Below are positions 9,015-17,111 of a stretch of DNA of 40,032 bases, in pieces; position 1 is the first letter of the stretch, and each line of letters starts with the position of its first letter. The stretch is from Marinibacterium sp. (GTDB taxonomy: Bacteria > Pseudomonadota > Alphaproteobacteria > Rhodobacterales > Rhodobacteraceae), in the NCBI GenBank assembly GCA_017643305.1, contig JAEPNQ010000033.1, positions 1 through 40,032 on the forward strand. Reading direction: 5' to 3'. The notes beneath the pieces were generated by a model. It saw only the letters and a list, made by a program, of their open reading frames with translations. It had not been told where the DNA came from and ran no database searches. A program made the position numbers and the translations under genes.

Positions 9015-9035
9015 CGATAGGTCTGACGCGGTGCG

Positions 9036-10217
9036 TCAGTTCATGCTGCATTCAGCGGCGTAACTGTCGACATGGTTTTCATAGACGGTGGCCACAACTT
9101 TGGTGGTCCAGTTTCCGTCTGCATCAGCCACGACTTCGCGCAGGTAGAAGTTCTGCACCGGCATGTTGTTGGTGCCAAAGGCAAAGTCACCACGTACGGA
9201 GTCGAAATCAGCAGCCTTAATCGCGGCACGGAAGGCGTCCTGATCGCTCATGTCGCCACCGACAGCTTCGACCGCGCTGGCGATCAGCATGATCGCGTCA
9301 TAGGACTGGGCGGCGTAGAAAGACGGGTAACCGCCGTACTTCGCCTTGAAGTCATCGACGAATTTCTTGTTTGCAGCATTGTCCAGCGACGGATCCCACT
9401 GCTGGGTCACACGGCTGCCAACTACGGATTCGAAGTCCGCCGCCTGCAGGCGCGGCAGCGAAAGCGCATCGACAGTGAACACCGAATAAAGCGGCATGGT
9501 GTCTTTAAGACCGGCCTGATGGTACTGTTTGATGAACGCACCAGCTGCCGCACCGGGATAAAAGACAAAGATGCCTTCTGCACCGGATGCTTTGGCCTTA
9601 GCCAGTTCGGCGGAGAAGTCGAGCTGGGCATCAGCACCCCACTTTGTCAGGTCTTTACCTTTGACTTCGCCTTGGAAGGTGCGTTCCACACCCGCCACCA
9701 TGTTTTTACCCGCCGCGTAGTTCGGCGCCATGATGTAGAGCGATTTCACGCCCTGCTGGTTCAGAACCTCACCCATGGCCATCGGGGTTTGGTCGTTCTG
9801 CCAGGAGGTCGAGAAGAAGTTTTCGCTGCAGAGCTTGCCTGCGATCTGGCTGGGGCCCGCATTGGCGGAGATCAGGATTTTACCTGCGTCCAGCACCGAT
9901 TTACGGGATGCAAGCAGAACGTGGGACCAAATGTAGCCTGCGACTACGTCCACATCATCCTGTTTGACCAGCTTGTCGGTCACCTGCTTGCCCGCTTCGG
10001 GCGCAAACTGATCATCGCCAAAGACGACTTCCAGCTTGGTATCGCCAGCCATGCCGTCGAGATGATCCATCGCCAAGTTGACCGCGTTTTCCATATCCTT
10101 GCCGATCACGGCTGCACCAGTGGTCAGCGTGGTGACAAAGCCGATCTTTACCGTTGCGGCCATGGCCGGTGTGGTCAACATCGTGGCGGCAAGCGCCATA
10201 GACAGTATACGTTTCAT
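9036..10217 (-). CDS. Periplasmic binding protein of the Liv-type importer
   Basis: A 393-aa type I periplasmic binding protein. The signal peptide MKRILSMALAATMLTTPAMA ends before ATVKIGFVTTL. The mature part has the family features: GDDQFAPEAGKQVTDKLV in the N-lobe, ISANAGPSQIAG near the ligand hinge, and SFYAAQSYDAIMLI in the C-lobe. The start at 10217 is set by an excellent GGGAGGT six bases upstream; in-frame codons reaching to 10358 lack one. Sequences like FSTSWQNDQTPMAMGE are common in binders of aromatic or other organic acids, but ligand prediction from reading alone is unsafe. It lies just downstream of the IclR regulator gene on the same strand. Confidence 0.92.
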   Translation of the reverse strand: MKRILSMALAATMLTTPAMAATVKIGFVTTLTTGAAVIGKDMENAVNLAMDHLDGMAGDTKLEVVFGDDQFAPEAGKQVTDKLVKQDDVDVVAGYIWSHVLLASRKSVLDAGKILISANAGPSQIAGKLCSENFFSTSWQNDQTPMAMGEVLNQQGVKSLYIMAPNYAAGKNMVAGVERTFQGEVKGKDLTKWGADAQLDFSAELAKAKASGAEGIFVFYPGAAAGAFIKQYHQAGLKDTMPLYSVFTVDALSLPRLQAADFESVVGSRVTQQWDPSLDNAANKKFVDDFKAKYGGYPSFYAAQSYDAIMLIASAVEAVGGDMSDQDAFRAAIKAADFDSVRGDFAFGTNNMPVQNFYLREVVADADGNWTTKVVATVYENHVDSYAAECSMN

Positions 10218-10312
10218 AGTACCTCCCAAGGTGATTTGTGGTTTTGTTATTTCGTTATTTTTCCGGGCCACCACAGTTCCGAACCCGGCGAATTTTCTGT
10301 TGTGCGTGCGTC

Positions 10313-11113
10313 TCATATCTTGGCTTCTCCAACCGGAGCAAAAGACAGCGATCGGCACGTGGCCAACAGGTCTGCTGCGGCACCGGATCCGGGTTTGGTG
10401 ACATCCGGATCGGTACCCAAAAGAGTGATAACGGTTTGCGCTTCACCCTGCCAATCCAGCACAGGGGCAGCCAGGGCCACGAGGCCCGGCACAAAATAGC
10501 CCTGCACGGAAGCGTAACCCCTGGTGCGGATGTCCGATACCATCGCTTCTACACCTTCCGCAGTCGGGGTCATGTCAGGCACCAGATCTGGCCAGCCCTG
10601 TGCGCGGGCCAATTCGCTGTCCAGTGTCTTTTGCAGGGGCGCGCGAGGCGACCAGGCGAGGAAAGTCCGGCCGGTCGCGGAATTCAGCAATGGCATGGTG
10701 GAGCCCAGACCCATGGAAGTCACAGTGGGCGCTTCGGCGCGTTCCCATCGCACAACGGTAGCTCCGTGATTGGCCCAGACGGAGAGTAGAACGCTCATCC
10801 CCGTTTCACCGGCCAGATCGGCCATCCGGTCCGCTGCGCGGTTGACGAAGTTGTGCCGCGCGATGGCTGACAGTCCCAGCCGCAGGGCGGCCGGACCCAG
10901 ATCATACTTCGCGGACTGGCCTGCCTGCTCCACAAAACCGGCATTGAGAAAGGATTTGAGGTAGCGGTGCGATTTGCTGGGCGTCATGCCGCAGCTGCGA
11001 GCGAGTTCAGACAACGTAACAGGCCCCGGCTTTGCTGCCAGCTCTGCCAGCAGAAAAAGCGCGGAATCCAGCGACTGAACGCCGCCTGCCGACTGTTCGC
11101 CCTGATCGGACAT
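10313..11113 (-). CDS. IclR-family transcriptional regulator
   Basis: A 266-aa regulator. The N-terminal winged helix (about residues 14-70) reads VQSLDSALFLLAEL, then LSELARSCGMTPSKSHRYLKSFLNAGFVEQ. The C-terminal effector domain contains LAGETGMSVLLSVWANHGATVVRWE and LNSATGRTFLAW, both typical IclR stretches. The start at 11113 has GGAGGA just upstream. IclR proteins control degradation of aromatic and other carboxylates in response to a small ligand. Here the gene sits between the thiolase and the transporter genes on the same strand. A 13-base perfect inverted repeat lies in its promoter region, a likely autoregulatory operator. The likely effector is the imported acid or its CoA ester. 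Confidence 0.92.
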   Translation of the reverse strand: MSDQGEQSAGGVQSLDSALFLLAELAAKPGPVTLSELARSCGMTPSKSHRYLKSFLNAGFVEQAGQSAKYDLGPAALRLGLSAIARHNFVNRAADRMADLAGETGMSVLLSVWANHGATVVRWERAEAPTVTSMGLGSTMPLLNSATGRTFLAWSPRAPLQKTLDSELARAQGWPDLVPDMTPTAEGVEAMVSDIRTRGYASVQGYFVPGLVALAAPVLDWQGEAQTVITLLGTDPDVTKPGSGAAADLLATCRSLSFAPVGEAKI

Positions 11114-11120
11114 GCTTCCT

Positions 11121-11168
11121 CCGTACTGCGCAAGATTTCCACTCTGCAAAATGCTTTGCGCAGTACGG
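11121..11168. promoter_or_regulatory. Inverted-repeat operator candidate before the IclR gene
   Basis: CCGTACTGCGCAA (11121-11133) and TTGCGCAGTACGG (11156-11168) are perfect reverse complements, separated by 22 bases. The element fills most of the 95-base gap between the thiolase stop and the regulator start, immediately upstream of its Shine-Dalgarno sequence. Size and position suit a regulator-binding site; IclR itself is the obvious candidate. Confidence 0.55.
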
Positions 11169-11208
11169 GATTTTTAACAAAATGTCGCAGTGTTGTCGAG
11201 CGTCCAAT

Positions 11209-12420
11209 TCAGACCATTTCGACCGCAATTGCCGTGGCTTCGCCGCCACCGATGCAGATCGAAGCGATGCCGCGCTTGGCCTCGCGGGCTTTCATCGCGC
11301 CCAGCAGCGTCACCAGAATGCGCGCGCCGGAGGCCCCGATAGGGTGGCCCAGCGCCACCGCACCACCGTGCACGTTAAGTTTTGCGTGGTCGATGCCCAG
11401 TTCTTTCATCGAAGCCATGGCAACGACGGCAAAGGCTTCGTTAATCTCAAACAGGTCCACGTCGTTCAGTGACCAGCCGATTTGCTCAGCCAGCTTCTGC
11501 TTTGCGTAAATCGGAGCGGTGGTGAACCAGCCAGGCTCGCCCGCAAAGGCCGCGTGGCCGACGATTCGCGCAATCGGGGTAAGGCCCAGCTTTTCCGCTT
11601 CAGACGCGCGACCCAGCACCAGCGCCGCGGCGCCGTCGTTGATGGAACTAGAAGAAGCCGCCGTGATGGTGCCGTCCTTTTTGAACGCCGCGCGGAGGTT
11701 CGGGATTTTGCTAGGGTCGATCTTTTGCGGGCCCTCGTCCTGTTTGACAACGGTTTCGCCCTTGCGGGTCTTCACGGTGACCGGCGCGATTTCCCAGTCG
11801 AAGGCGCCACTGTCGGCAGCCATTTTGGCGCGGGTCACGCTGGCGATTGCGTATGCGTCCTGATCGTCACGGGTAAACTGGTATTTTTCAGCGCATTCTT
11901 CGCCAAACGTACCCATGGACCGACGGGTGCCGTCGGGGGCGATATCATACGCGTCTTCGAGACCGTCGAGCATCATGTGGTCCAGCACCTTTTGGTGACC
12001 GATCCGCGCGCCAGCCCGTTCGTTGGGCAGCATGTAGGGTGCGTTGGTCATGCTTTCCATGCCGCCCGCGACCGCGATATCGACTGAGCCTGCAACAATT
12101 GCATCATGCGCCTGCATGACAGATTTCATGCCAGAGCCGCAAACCTTGGACACTGTGGTGCATGGCACGGATTTGGGAATGCCCGCCGCGATCGCCGCCT
12201 GACGTGCCGGGGCCTGGCCCAGACCGGCGGGCAGAACGTTGCCCATGAGAACCTCCTGCACCGCATCGGGTGACATGCCAGCGTTTTTCAGCGCGCCTTC
12301 GATGGCGACCGCGCCAAGTTCCGTAGCGGGCATGCCTGCGAAGCTGCCCTGGAAGGCGCCGAGCGGTGTGCGCGCCGCACCAAGGATCATGATTGGGTCT
12401 ACAGGGTTGCTGCCGTCCAT
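11209..12420 (-). CDS. Acetyl-CoA C-acetyltransferase / acyl-CoA thiolase
   Basis: A 403-aa thiolase. The nucleophilic cysteine is in TTVSKVCGSGMKSV (about residue 94), the histidine is in NVHGGAVALGHPIGASGAR, and the second catalytic cysteine is in CIGGGEATA. The enzyme condenses two acetyl-CoA or cleaves a 3-oxoacyl-CoA. Motif MMLDGLEDAYD matches the acetoacetyl-CoA type of thiolase. The start at 12420 has GGAG ten bases upstream; a GTG three codons earlier abuts that GGAG and is less likely. It is divergent from the acyl-CoA hydroxylase/ligase fusion and upstream of the IclR regulator. It may serve the last step of the pathway encoded here or a polyhydroxybutyrate/acetoacetate cycle; context favours the first. 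Confidence 0.93.
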   Translation of the reverse strand: MDGSNPVDPIMILGAARTPLGAFQGSFAGMPATELGAVAIEGALKNAGMSPDAVQEVLMGNVLPAGLGQAPARQAAIAAGIPKSVPCTTVSKVCGSGMKSVMQAHDAIVAGSVDIAVAGGMESMTNAPYMLPNERAGARIGHQKVLDHMMLDGLEDAYDIAPDGTRRSMGTFGEECAEKYQFTRDDQDAYAIASVTRAKMAADSGAFDWEIAPVTVKTRKGETVVKQDEGPQKIDPSKIPNLRAAFKKDGTITAASSSSINDGAAALVLGRASEAEKLGLTPIARIVGHAAFAGEPGWFTTAPIYAKQKLAEQIGWSLNDVDLFEINEAFAVVAMASMKELGIDHAKLNVHGGAVALGHPIGASGARILVTLLGAMKAREAKRGIASICIGGGEATAIAVEMV

Positions 12421-12491
12421 CTGGGCCACTCCGGTTTAACGCGCCAACACGGGATGCGTCGGGCTTCAGATTACTTTCTGCCTCAAGTTTC

Positions 12492-12527
12492 GGGTGCCGA
12501 CAACATCAGTGAATTTTGGCGGCACCC
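12492..12527. promoter_or_regulatory. Inverted repeat in the divergent thiolase/fusion promoter region
   Basis: GGGTGCCG (12492-12499) and CGGCACCC (12520-12527) are perfect reverse complements with a 20-base spacer. They lie between two divergent genes, so an operator is more likely than a terminator. Confidence 0.35.
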
Positions 12528-12539
12528 CCGCGTGGCCAA

Positions 12540-12559
12540 CAAAACAGGTGCTTGTTTTG
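12540..12559. promoter_or_regulatory. Second inverted repeat in the divergent promoter region
   Basis: CAAAACA (12540-12546) and TGTTTTG (12553-12559) form a 7-base inverted repeat with a 6-base centre, about 80 bases before the fusion gene. It could be an operator half of the region; the protein that reads it is not known. Confidence 0.3.
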
Positions 12560-12636
12560 CCCCTCAAAACTTTCCATAATACGCAACAGTTTCTACAATG
12601 CGGAAAAATACCAGCGGATTGATTGGGGAGGCGTAA

Positions 12637-15366
12637 ATGACCGCAGTGAAAACTGTTGATATATTGGGGGGCGGACCCGCAGGGCTGTATTGTGCGATTC
12701 TGCTGCGCAGGCGCTTGCCAGAGGTGAAGGTCAGGGTCTTCGAACAGAACCCGCGCGGTGCAACGTTTGGGTTTGGCGTGGTGTTTTCTGATCAGGCGCT
12801 GGAGTTTCTTCAGGCCGACGACCCCGACGCACATGCGCTGATTGCCCCGCAGATGGAACAATGGCGCAACATGACCCTGAGCCATCCGGACGGGCAGATC
12901 ACGTTGGACGGCGTCGGGTTTTCCGCTATCGGGCGACTAGACCTGATCGATATCCTATGCGACCGGGCCTCTCAGTTAGGGGCGGAGTTGTTGTTCGCAA
13001 CCACCGTAAAGGATGTGAACGCGCTGAGCGGGGATCTGGTGATCGGCGCCGATGGGTTGAATTCACTGGTGCGCCAGTCAGATGAAGCCGCCTTTGCCAC
13101 CAACGTGGAGCATTTCCAGAACCATTTTGCGTGGTTCGGCGCAGATATCCCGTTTGACACACTGACCCAGACCTTTGTGAACACCGATTTTGGCCCGTTC
13201 AATGCGCATCACTACCGGTTCTCCCCCACGCGCAGCACGTTTATCGTGGAATGCAGCCAGGCCGCGTTTGAAGCCGCCGGGTTCGAGGGGATGAGCGAGG
13301 CCGACGGCGCGGCACTGTGCGCAGATATCTTCAAGGACACGCTGCAGGGCACGCCGTTAATTACCAACAAATCCAACTGGCGCGTGTTCCCCCGGCTTTG
13401 GTGTGACCGCTGGATAAGCGGCAACCGGGCCATTCTGGGCGACGCGGCGCATACGGCGCATTTTTCCATCGGATCAGGCACGCGGCTGGCGCTGGAGGAT
13501 GCAATCGCTTTGATCGACAGCGTCGCAACCGCGCCAGATCTGGATACCGCACTGGAAACCTATGACGCGACCCGCAGACCGATTGCGCATAAGCTGGTGC
13601 GCGCGGCCAATACCTCGGCCACATGGTACGACAGTTTTGGCAAACATATGACCCGCGTGCCGCTGAACTTTGCCCATGGCTATCTGATGCGGTCAGGGCG
13701 AATGACGGATGACCGCGCGCGGCAGATCGCACCGGAGTTTATGGCGGACTATGACGCCGCCATGATGGCGGAGGCGGCGCAAACCATCGATCTGGTGCCT
13801 GATGACAGCCCCGGCGCAATAGAGGTGGGGTATACCCGGTCCGACCATGCAAATTGTTCCGATACTCTGTGGCAGAACCTGTCGCGCAATCCCGACAAAC
13901 CGGCGCTGATTGGCCCGGCGGGCACGCTGACCTATGCGGAGTTAGTGGCAGAGGCATCACGCTGGGGGAACGCATTTATTGCTGCGGGGCTGAGGGCGGG
14001 TGACCGCATTCCGTTTCTGTTGGACGACACGCCGGCCTGCGTCGCCGCATTCTTTGGGGCGGTTCGGGCTGGACTGGTACCGGTTCTGTTAAACACACAG
14101 ACCACGGTCGAAACCCTGTCCTGGCTGTTGCGAGACACCGATGCACGGCTGGCCATCTGCGAGGGGGAGCTGTTGGAGACGATGACAGAAGCTGCCAGCC
14201 TTTCACCGGTGGAAAAGCTGGTTGTCGTGAACGGATCTGCAACTGCTGACGGTCAGTTCACGGAAACGGCGTTTTTACAGGGTCAGCCGGAGCAATTGGA
14301 CTGCGCACCGACGGGGCCAGATGATATGGCGTTCTGGATGTATTCATCCGGCACCACCGGACGGCCTAAGGGCATCGTACATCTGCATCACGACATGGCC
14401 TATTCCAACGCATCTTTTGGCAAAAATTGTCTGCAGCTGCGAGCTGACGATGTTTGTTTTTCGGTACCCAAAATCTTTTTCGCTTATGGGTTCGGAAACT
14501 CCATCACCTTCCCGTTCAGTGAGGGTGCGGCTACGTTGTTGTTGCCAGGACGGCCAGAACCAAACCGGGTGCTGGATATGATCGAAACCTATCGGCCCAC
14601 AGTGTTTTATGGTTTGCCCACGCTTTATAACGCGCTGTGCAAAACCAAGGGTGCGGCAGAGCGGGACCTGAGCAGCCTGCGGCAGTCGATGTCGGCGGCG
14701 GAAACGCTTTCGGAAGATATCTACGCCGCGTGGAAGGATCTGGCCGGGCACGGCCCTACGGAAGGGCTTGGATCGACCGAGTTGTTGCATGTCTACCTGT
14801 CGAACAGGCTGGACGATCATCGGCCCGGAGCCGCCGGAGCACGGGTACCGGGATACGAGGTCAAACTTATCGATCCTGATGACGCGGAAATGCAGGACGA
14901 AGGCGTTATGATGGTGCGCGGGCATTCGTCAGCCCCGTGTTACTGGAACAATGCCGAAAAAAGCGCCGAGACGATGCGCGATGGATGGATATGGACGGGC
15001 GACAGGTTCCGACAAGAAGAGGGATACTACTATTTCCTCGGGCGGGCGGATGATTTGGTCAAAGTATCCGGCCAATGGGTCTGGCCTCTGGAAGTGGAAC
15101 GGTGCCTGGCCGAACACCCGGACGTGCACGAATGCGCGGTGCTGGCGCACATCCTGCCGGACAAACGCACAGTGCTGCGCGCGTTCGTACAATTGGCTGA
15201 TGGCAATTCTGGTGATCCGGACCAGACACGCGCATTGCAGGATTTTGCCAAGTCGCGACTGTTGCCGTTCAAATACCCGCGTTTGATTGATTACCTCGAC
15301 GCTCTGCCCAAAACCGGGACGGGCAAGATTGACCGGCAGGCTCTGCGCAATATTGAGGTAGCCTAG
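12637..15366 (+). CDS. Fusion of aromatic acyl-CoA FAD monooxygenase and benzoate-CoA-ligase-type enzyme
   Basis: A 909-aa two-enzyme protein. Residues 1 to about 390 are a flavin monooxygenase: dinucleotide motif LGGGPAGLYCAILL, FGFGVVFSDQALEFL, the GADGLNSLVR motif, and GDAAHTAHFSIGSGTRLALEDA. These resemble salicylyl-CoA 5-hydroxylase and the N-terminal half of 2-aminobenzoyl-CoA monooxygenase. Residues about 405-905 are an adenylating acyl-CoA ligase: YSSGTTGRPKG near residue 570, KIFFAYGFGNSITFPFSEGA typical of benzoate-CoA ligases, TGDRF, and PKTGTGKIDRQ near the end with the catalytic lysine. The combination implies activation of an aromatic acid to its CoA ester and hydroxylation by the same polypeptide. 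A GGGGAGG lies five bases before the ATG. It is divergent from the thiolase. The exact substrate (benzoate, salicylate, anthranilate or other) is not deducible. Confidence 0.88.
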   Translation: MTAVKTVDILGGGPAGLYCAILLRRRLPEVKVRVFEQNPRGATFGFGVVFSDQALEFLQADDPDAHALIAPQMEQWRNMTLSHPDGQITLDGVGFSAIGRLDLIDILCDRASQLGAELLFATTVKDVNALSGDLVIGADGLNSLVRQSDEAAFATNVEHFQNHFAWFGADIPFDTLTQTFVNTDFGPFNAHHYRFSPTRSTFIVECSQAAFEAAGFEGMSEADGAALCADIFKDTLQGTPLITNKSNWRVFPRLWCDRWISGNRAILGDAAHTAHFSIGSGTRLALEDAIALIDSVATAPDLDTALETYDATRRPIAHKLVRAANTSATWYDSFGKHMTRVPLNFAHGYLMRSGRMTDDRARQIAPEFMADYDAAMMAEAAQTIDLVPDDSPGAIEVGYTRSDHANCSDTLWQNLSRNPDKPALIGPAGTLTYAELVAEASRWGNAFIAAGLRAGDRIPFLLDDTPACVAAFFGAVRAGLVPVLLNTQTTVETLSWLLRDTDARLAICEGELLETMTEAASLSPVEKLVVVNGSATADGQFTETAFLQGQPEQLDCAPTGPDDMAFWMYSSGTTGRPKGIVHLHHDMAYSNASFGKNCLQLRADDVCFSVPKIFFAYGFGNSITFPFSEGAATLLLPGRPEPNRVLDMIETYRPTVFYGLPTLYNALCKTKGAAERDLSSLRQSMSAAETLSEDIYAAWKDLAGHGPTEGLGSTELLHVYLSNRLDDHRPGAAGARVPGYEVKLIDPDDAEMQDEGVMMVRGHSSAPCYWNNAEKSAETMRDGWIWTGDRFRQEEGYYYFLGRADDLVKVSGQWVWPLEVERCLAEHPDVHECAVLAHILPDKRTVLRAFVQLADGNSGDPDQTRALQDFAKSRLLPFKYPRLIDYLDALPKTGTGKIDRQALRNIEVA

Positions 15367-15666
15367 GTACCCTACACAAGGAGAACGCCGCAGATAAACT
15401 GAACGGGACATCTATGGCTTGACTATTCCGACTATTTCACTCAGTTATAGGTCATAGCCAACCCGCACGCATCGGGTAAGCCAGAATCACGCGATGCACA
15501 CGGAGCGGCTAATCAGACCCTTTAGACCCACACGCATACACACGCCCAAGTTCGTCAATAGTGACGCGCTGGAGTTGTTGTATTCCGCTCTCGATACCGG
15601 GCCACAGGGCCTCTTCAGCATCGAAAGACTGTTTGACCTGATCGAAAGTAGGACGCGGAGCAACGG
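15367..15666. other. Intergenic stretch upstream of hemP
   Basis: These 300 bases hold no gene I can support. A 60-codon frame at 15494-15676 has no family features and runs into hemP. An Irr-, RirA- or Fur-type iron box was looked for by eye and none was convincing. Confidence 0.5.
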
Positions 15667-15834
15667 ATGGGAATGACTGGAACCGAGAAATCGAAGCTGA
15701 CCGTCGTGAATACACTGCCGGTGCATGATGCTGCAGACTTGACCGAAGGCGGTGATCTTGCACTGATCCGGCTGGAAGACCAGCTTTACACCCTTCGGAT
15801 CACACGGGCCGGGAAGCTTTTGCTGACCAAGTAA
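15667..15834 (+). CDS. hemP: Hemin uptake protein HemP (HmuP)
   Basis: A 55-aa protein with the HemP pattern: a central GGDLALIRLEDQLYTLRITRAG and the C-terminal GKLLLTK, matching the family's R-H-x-G-x-x-Y-x-L-R-x-T-x-x-GKLILTK shape. In Burkholderia and Bradyrhizobium, HemP/HmuP is a small regulator needed for expression of the haem receptor. The ATG at 15667 has GGAG six bases upstream; a second ATG two codons on is too far from it. No haem receptor or hmu transporter gene is in the window, so the gene stands alone here. Confidence 0.82.
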   Translation: MGMTGTEKSKLTVVNTLPVHDAADLTEGGDLALIRLEDQLYTLRITRAGKLLLTK

Positions 15835-16310
15835 CCTGGCGGTTTGGGTGGCTTTCAAATGGAACCAAAAGCTTGGTGGGGCGGCGGTGACTTTGAATGA
15901 AATCGTGCCGAAAACTTTACAAGCTTCTGTTCACCTGTGTTTCAAGTTGGATGTGTTGGGTCAACCCGCCCCCATGGAGGCGTGATTCGCTTTGACGACC
16001 GCACGAAGGGGATCCAGAAAAAGCGCCTGTTCACAGGCTGCGGACTATCCGGTTTGAGTGGTGATGCCGATGAGCCTGGGCTGATCCTGTAGGTCGATGG
16101 GCAGTTCACAGAGCAGGCTAAAGCGAAGTGGGGCATGATCTTTCATAGGTGCCACAAGCGCGGGTCAAGACGTTTTCGGCGGCACACCCAACTGGGGAAC
16201 TGACTGCGATCGGCCACATGGAAAAGGGCAAGGTCACCCGTAAGGAGTTTTGCGCACCGCCCGCAAGTTGATGGACGGCGTGGTGTTTGGCTGAGCTCGT
16301 ACGGTTACCC
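15835..16310. other. Non-coding stretch with possible eroded coding remnants
   Basis: This 476-base region has no intact gene. Short pieces in different plus-strand frames read like protein. One is GVIRFDDRTKGIQKKRLF around 15982. Another is GELTAIGHMEKGKVTRKEF around 16188-16246, which a one-base shift would join to ARKLMDGVVFG before a stop at 16293. They could be remnants of one or two decayed genes. No parent family is recognised. Confidence 0.35.
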
Positions 16311-17111
16311 CTATGGTGACGCGTTGAACACGAACAGTTTCTCATCACTAATCGTGTACTTATCGATCAACGCCCCGGCCCGGTCGGAGGCGAGCCAGTT
16401 TTCCAGTCGCATGGCGATGTCTGATTTCACATGCGGGTGCTTGTCCGGGTTCACCGGCAGATAGGCGTATTGGTTGAACAGCACCGGGTCGCCTGCGAAC
16501 AACAGCGCCAGCCCACCCTTATTGCCAAAATTCAGCCAGCTGGCCCGATCTGCCAGAATATAGGCGTCTAGCCCTGAGGCTGTGTTCAGCGCCGCGCCCA
16601 TGCCCGCGCCAACGGCTTTGTACCAGTTACCTTCCGGTACCAAACCTGCGCTGGCCCAGAGGCTGAGTTCCATCTTATGCGTACCGCTGTCATCGCCCCG
16701 GCTGACAAAGGCGGCCTGGTTTGCGGCAACGCGGTTGAGTGCCTCGGCCGCGGTGATGGCATTCCCAGCCCCGGCCGGGTCGCTTTGCGGACCGATGATG
16801 ACAAAGTCATTGTACATAATCTCTCGCCGGTGGGTGGCAAAACCGTCGGCGATAAAGGCGTCCTCCGCCTTGCGGGAATGGACAAGGATCGCGTCCACAT
16901 CGCCCGCGCGCCCCAGCTTCAGCGCCTGGCCGGTGCCAACGACCAGCAGTTGTACCTCCAAATCCAGATCCGCGCGGATTTCCGGCAGCAGAACGTCCGC
17001 CAGCCCGGAGTTGTGAAAAGATGTTGTGACCGCCATGCGCATGGTGTCTCCGGCCCATGCCGGGGCGAAGACCATTACGGTCAGAAGAGTGGTGAGTGTT
17101 GCCCGGATCAT
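16311..17111 (-). CDS. tupA: Tungstate (or molybdate) ABC transporter binding protein TupA
   Basis: A 266-aa periplasmic protein with signal peptide MIRATLTTLLTVMVFAPAWA. The oxyanion-site stretches of TupA are present: TTSFHNSGLADVLLPEI, GTGQALKLGRAGDVDAILVHS, MYNDFVIIGPQSDPAG and FVSRGDDSGTHKMELSLW. The TTS, SRGDDSGTHK and related residues bind tungstate in characterised TupA proteins, which prefer tungstate strongly over molybdate. The start codon overlaps the tupC stop by four bases, giving gene order tupB-tupC-tupA. A formate dehydrogenase of the W/Mo type is encoded 11 kb away, a likely consumer of the metal. Confidence 0.92.
   Translation of the reverse strand: MIRATLTTLLTVMVFAPAWAGDTMRMAVTTSFHNSGLADVLLPEIRADLDLEVQLLVVGTGQALKLGRAGDVDAILVHSRKAEDAFIADGFATHRREIMYNDFVIIGPQSDPAGAGNAITAAEALNRVAANQAAFVSRGDDSGTHKMELSLWASAGLVPEGNWYKAVGAGMGAALNTASGLDAYILADRASWLNFGNKGGLALLFAGDPVLFNQYAYLPVNPDKHPHVKSDIAMRLENWLASDRAGALIDKYTISDEKLFVFNASP

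Noticed and set aside
9072-10499. 475-codon plus-strand open frame across the binding-protein gene
   Set aside because: It is antisense to a binding-protein gene that has a signal peptide and an excellent ribosome-binding site; no domain is visible in this frame.
15494-15676. 60-codon plus-strand frame before hemP
   Set aside because: No family resemblance, overlaps the hemP start, and hemP has its own ribosome-binding site.
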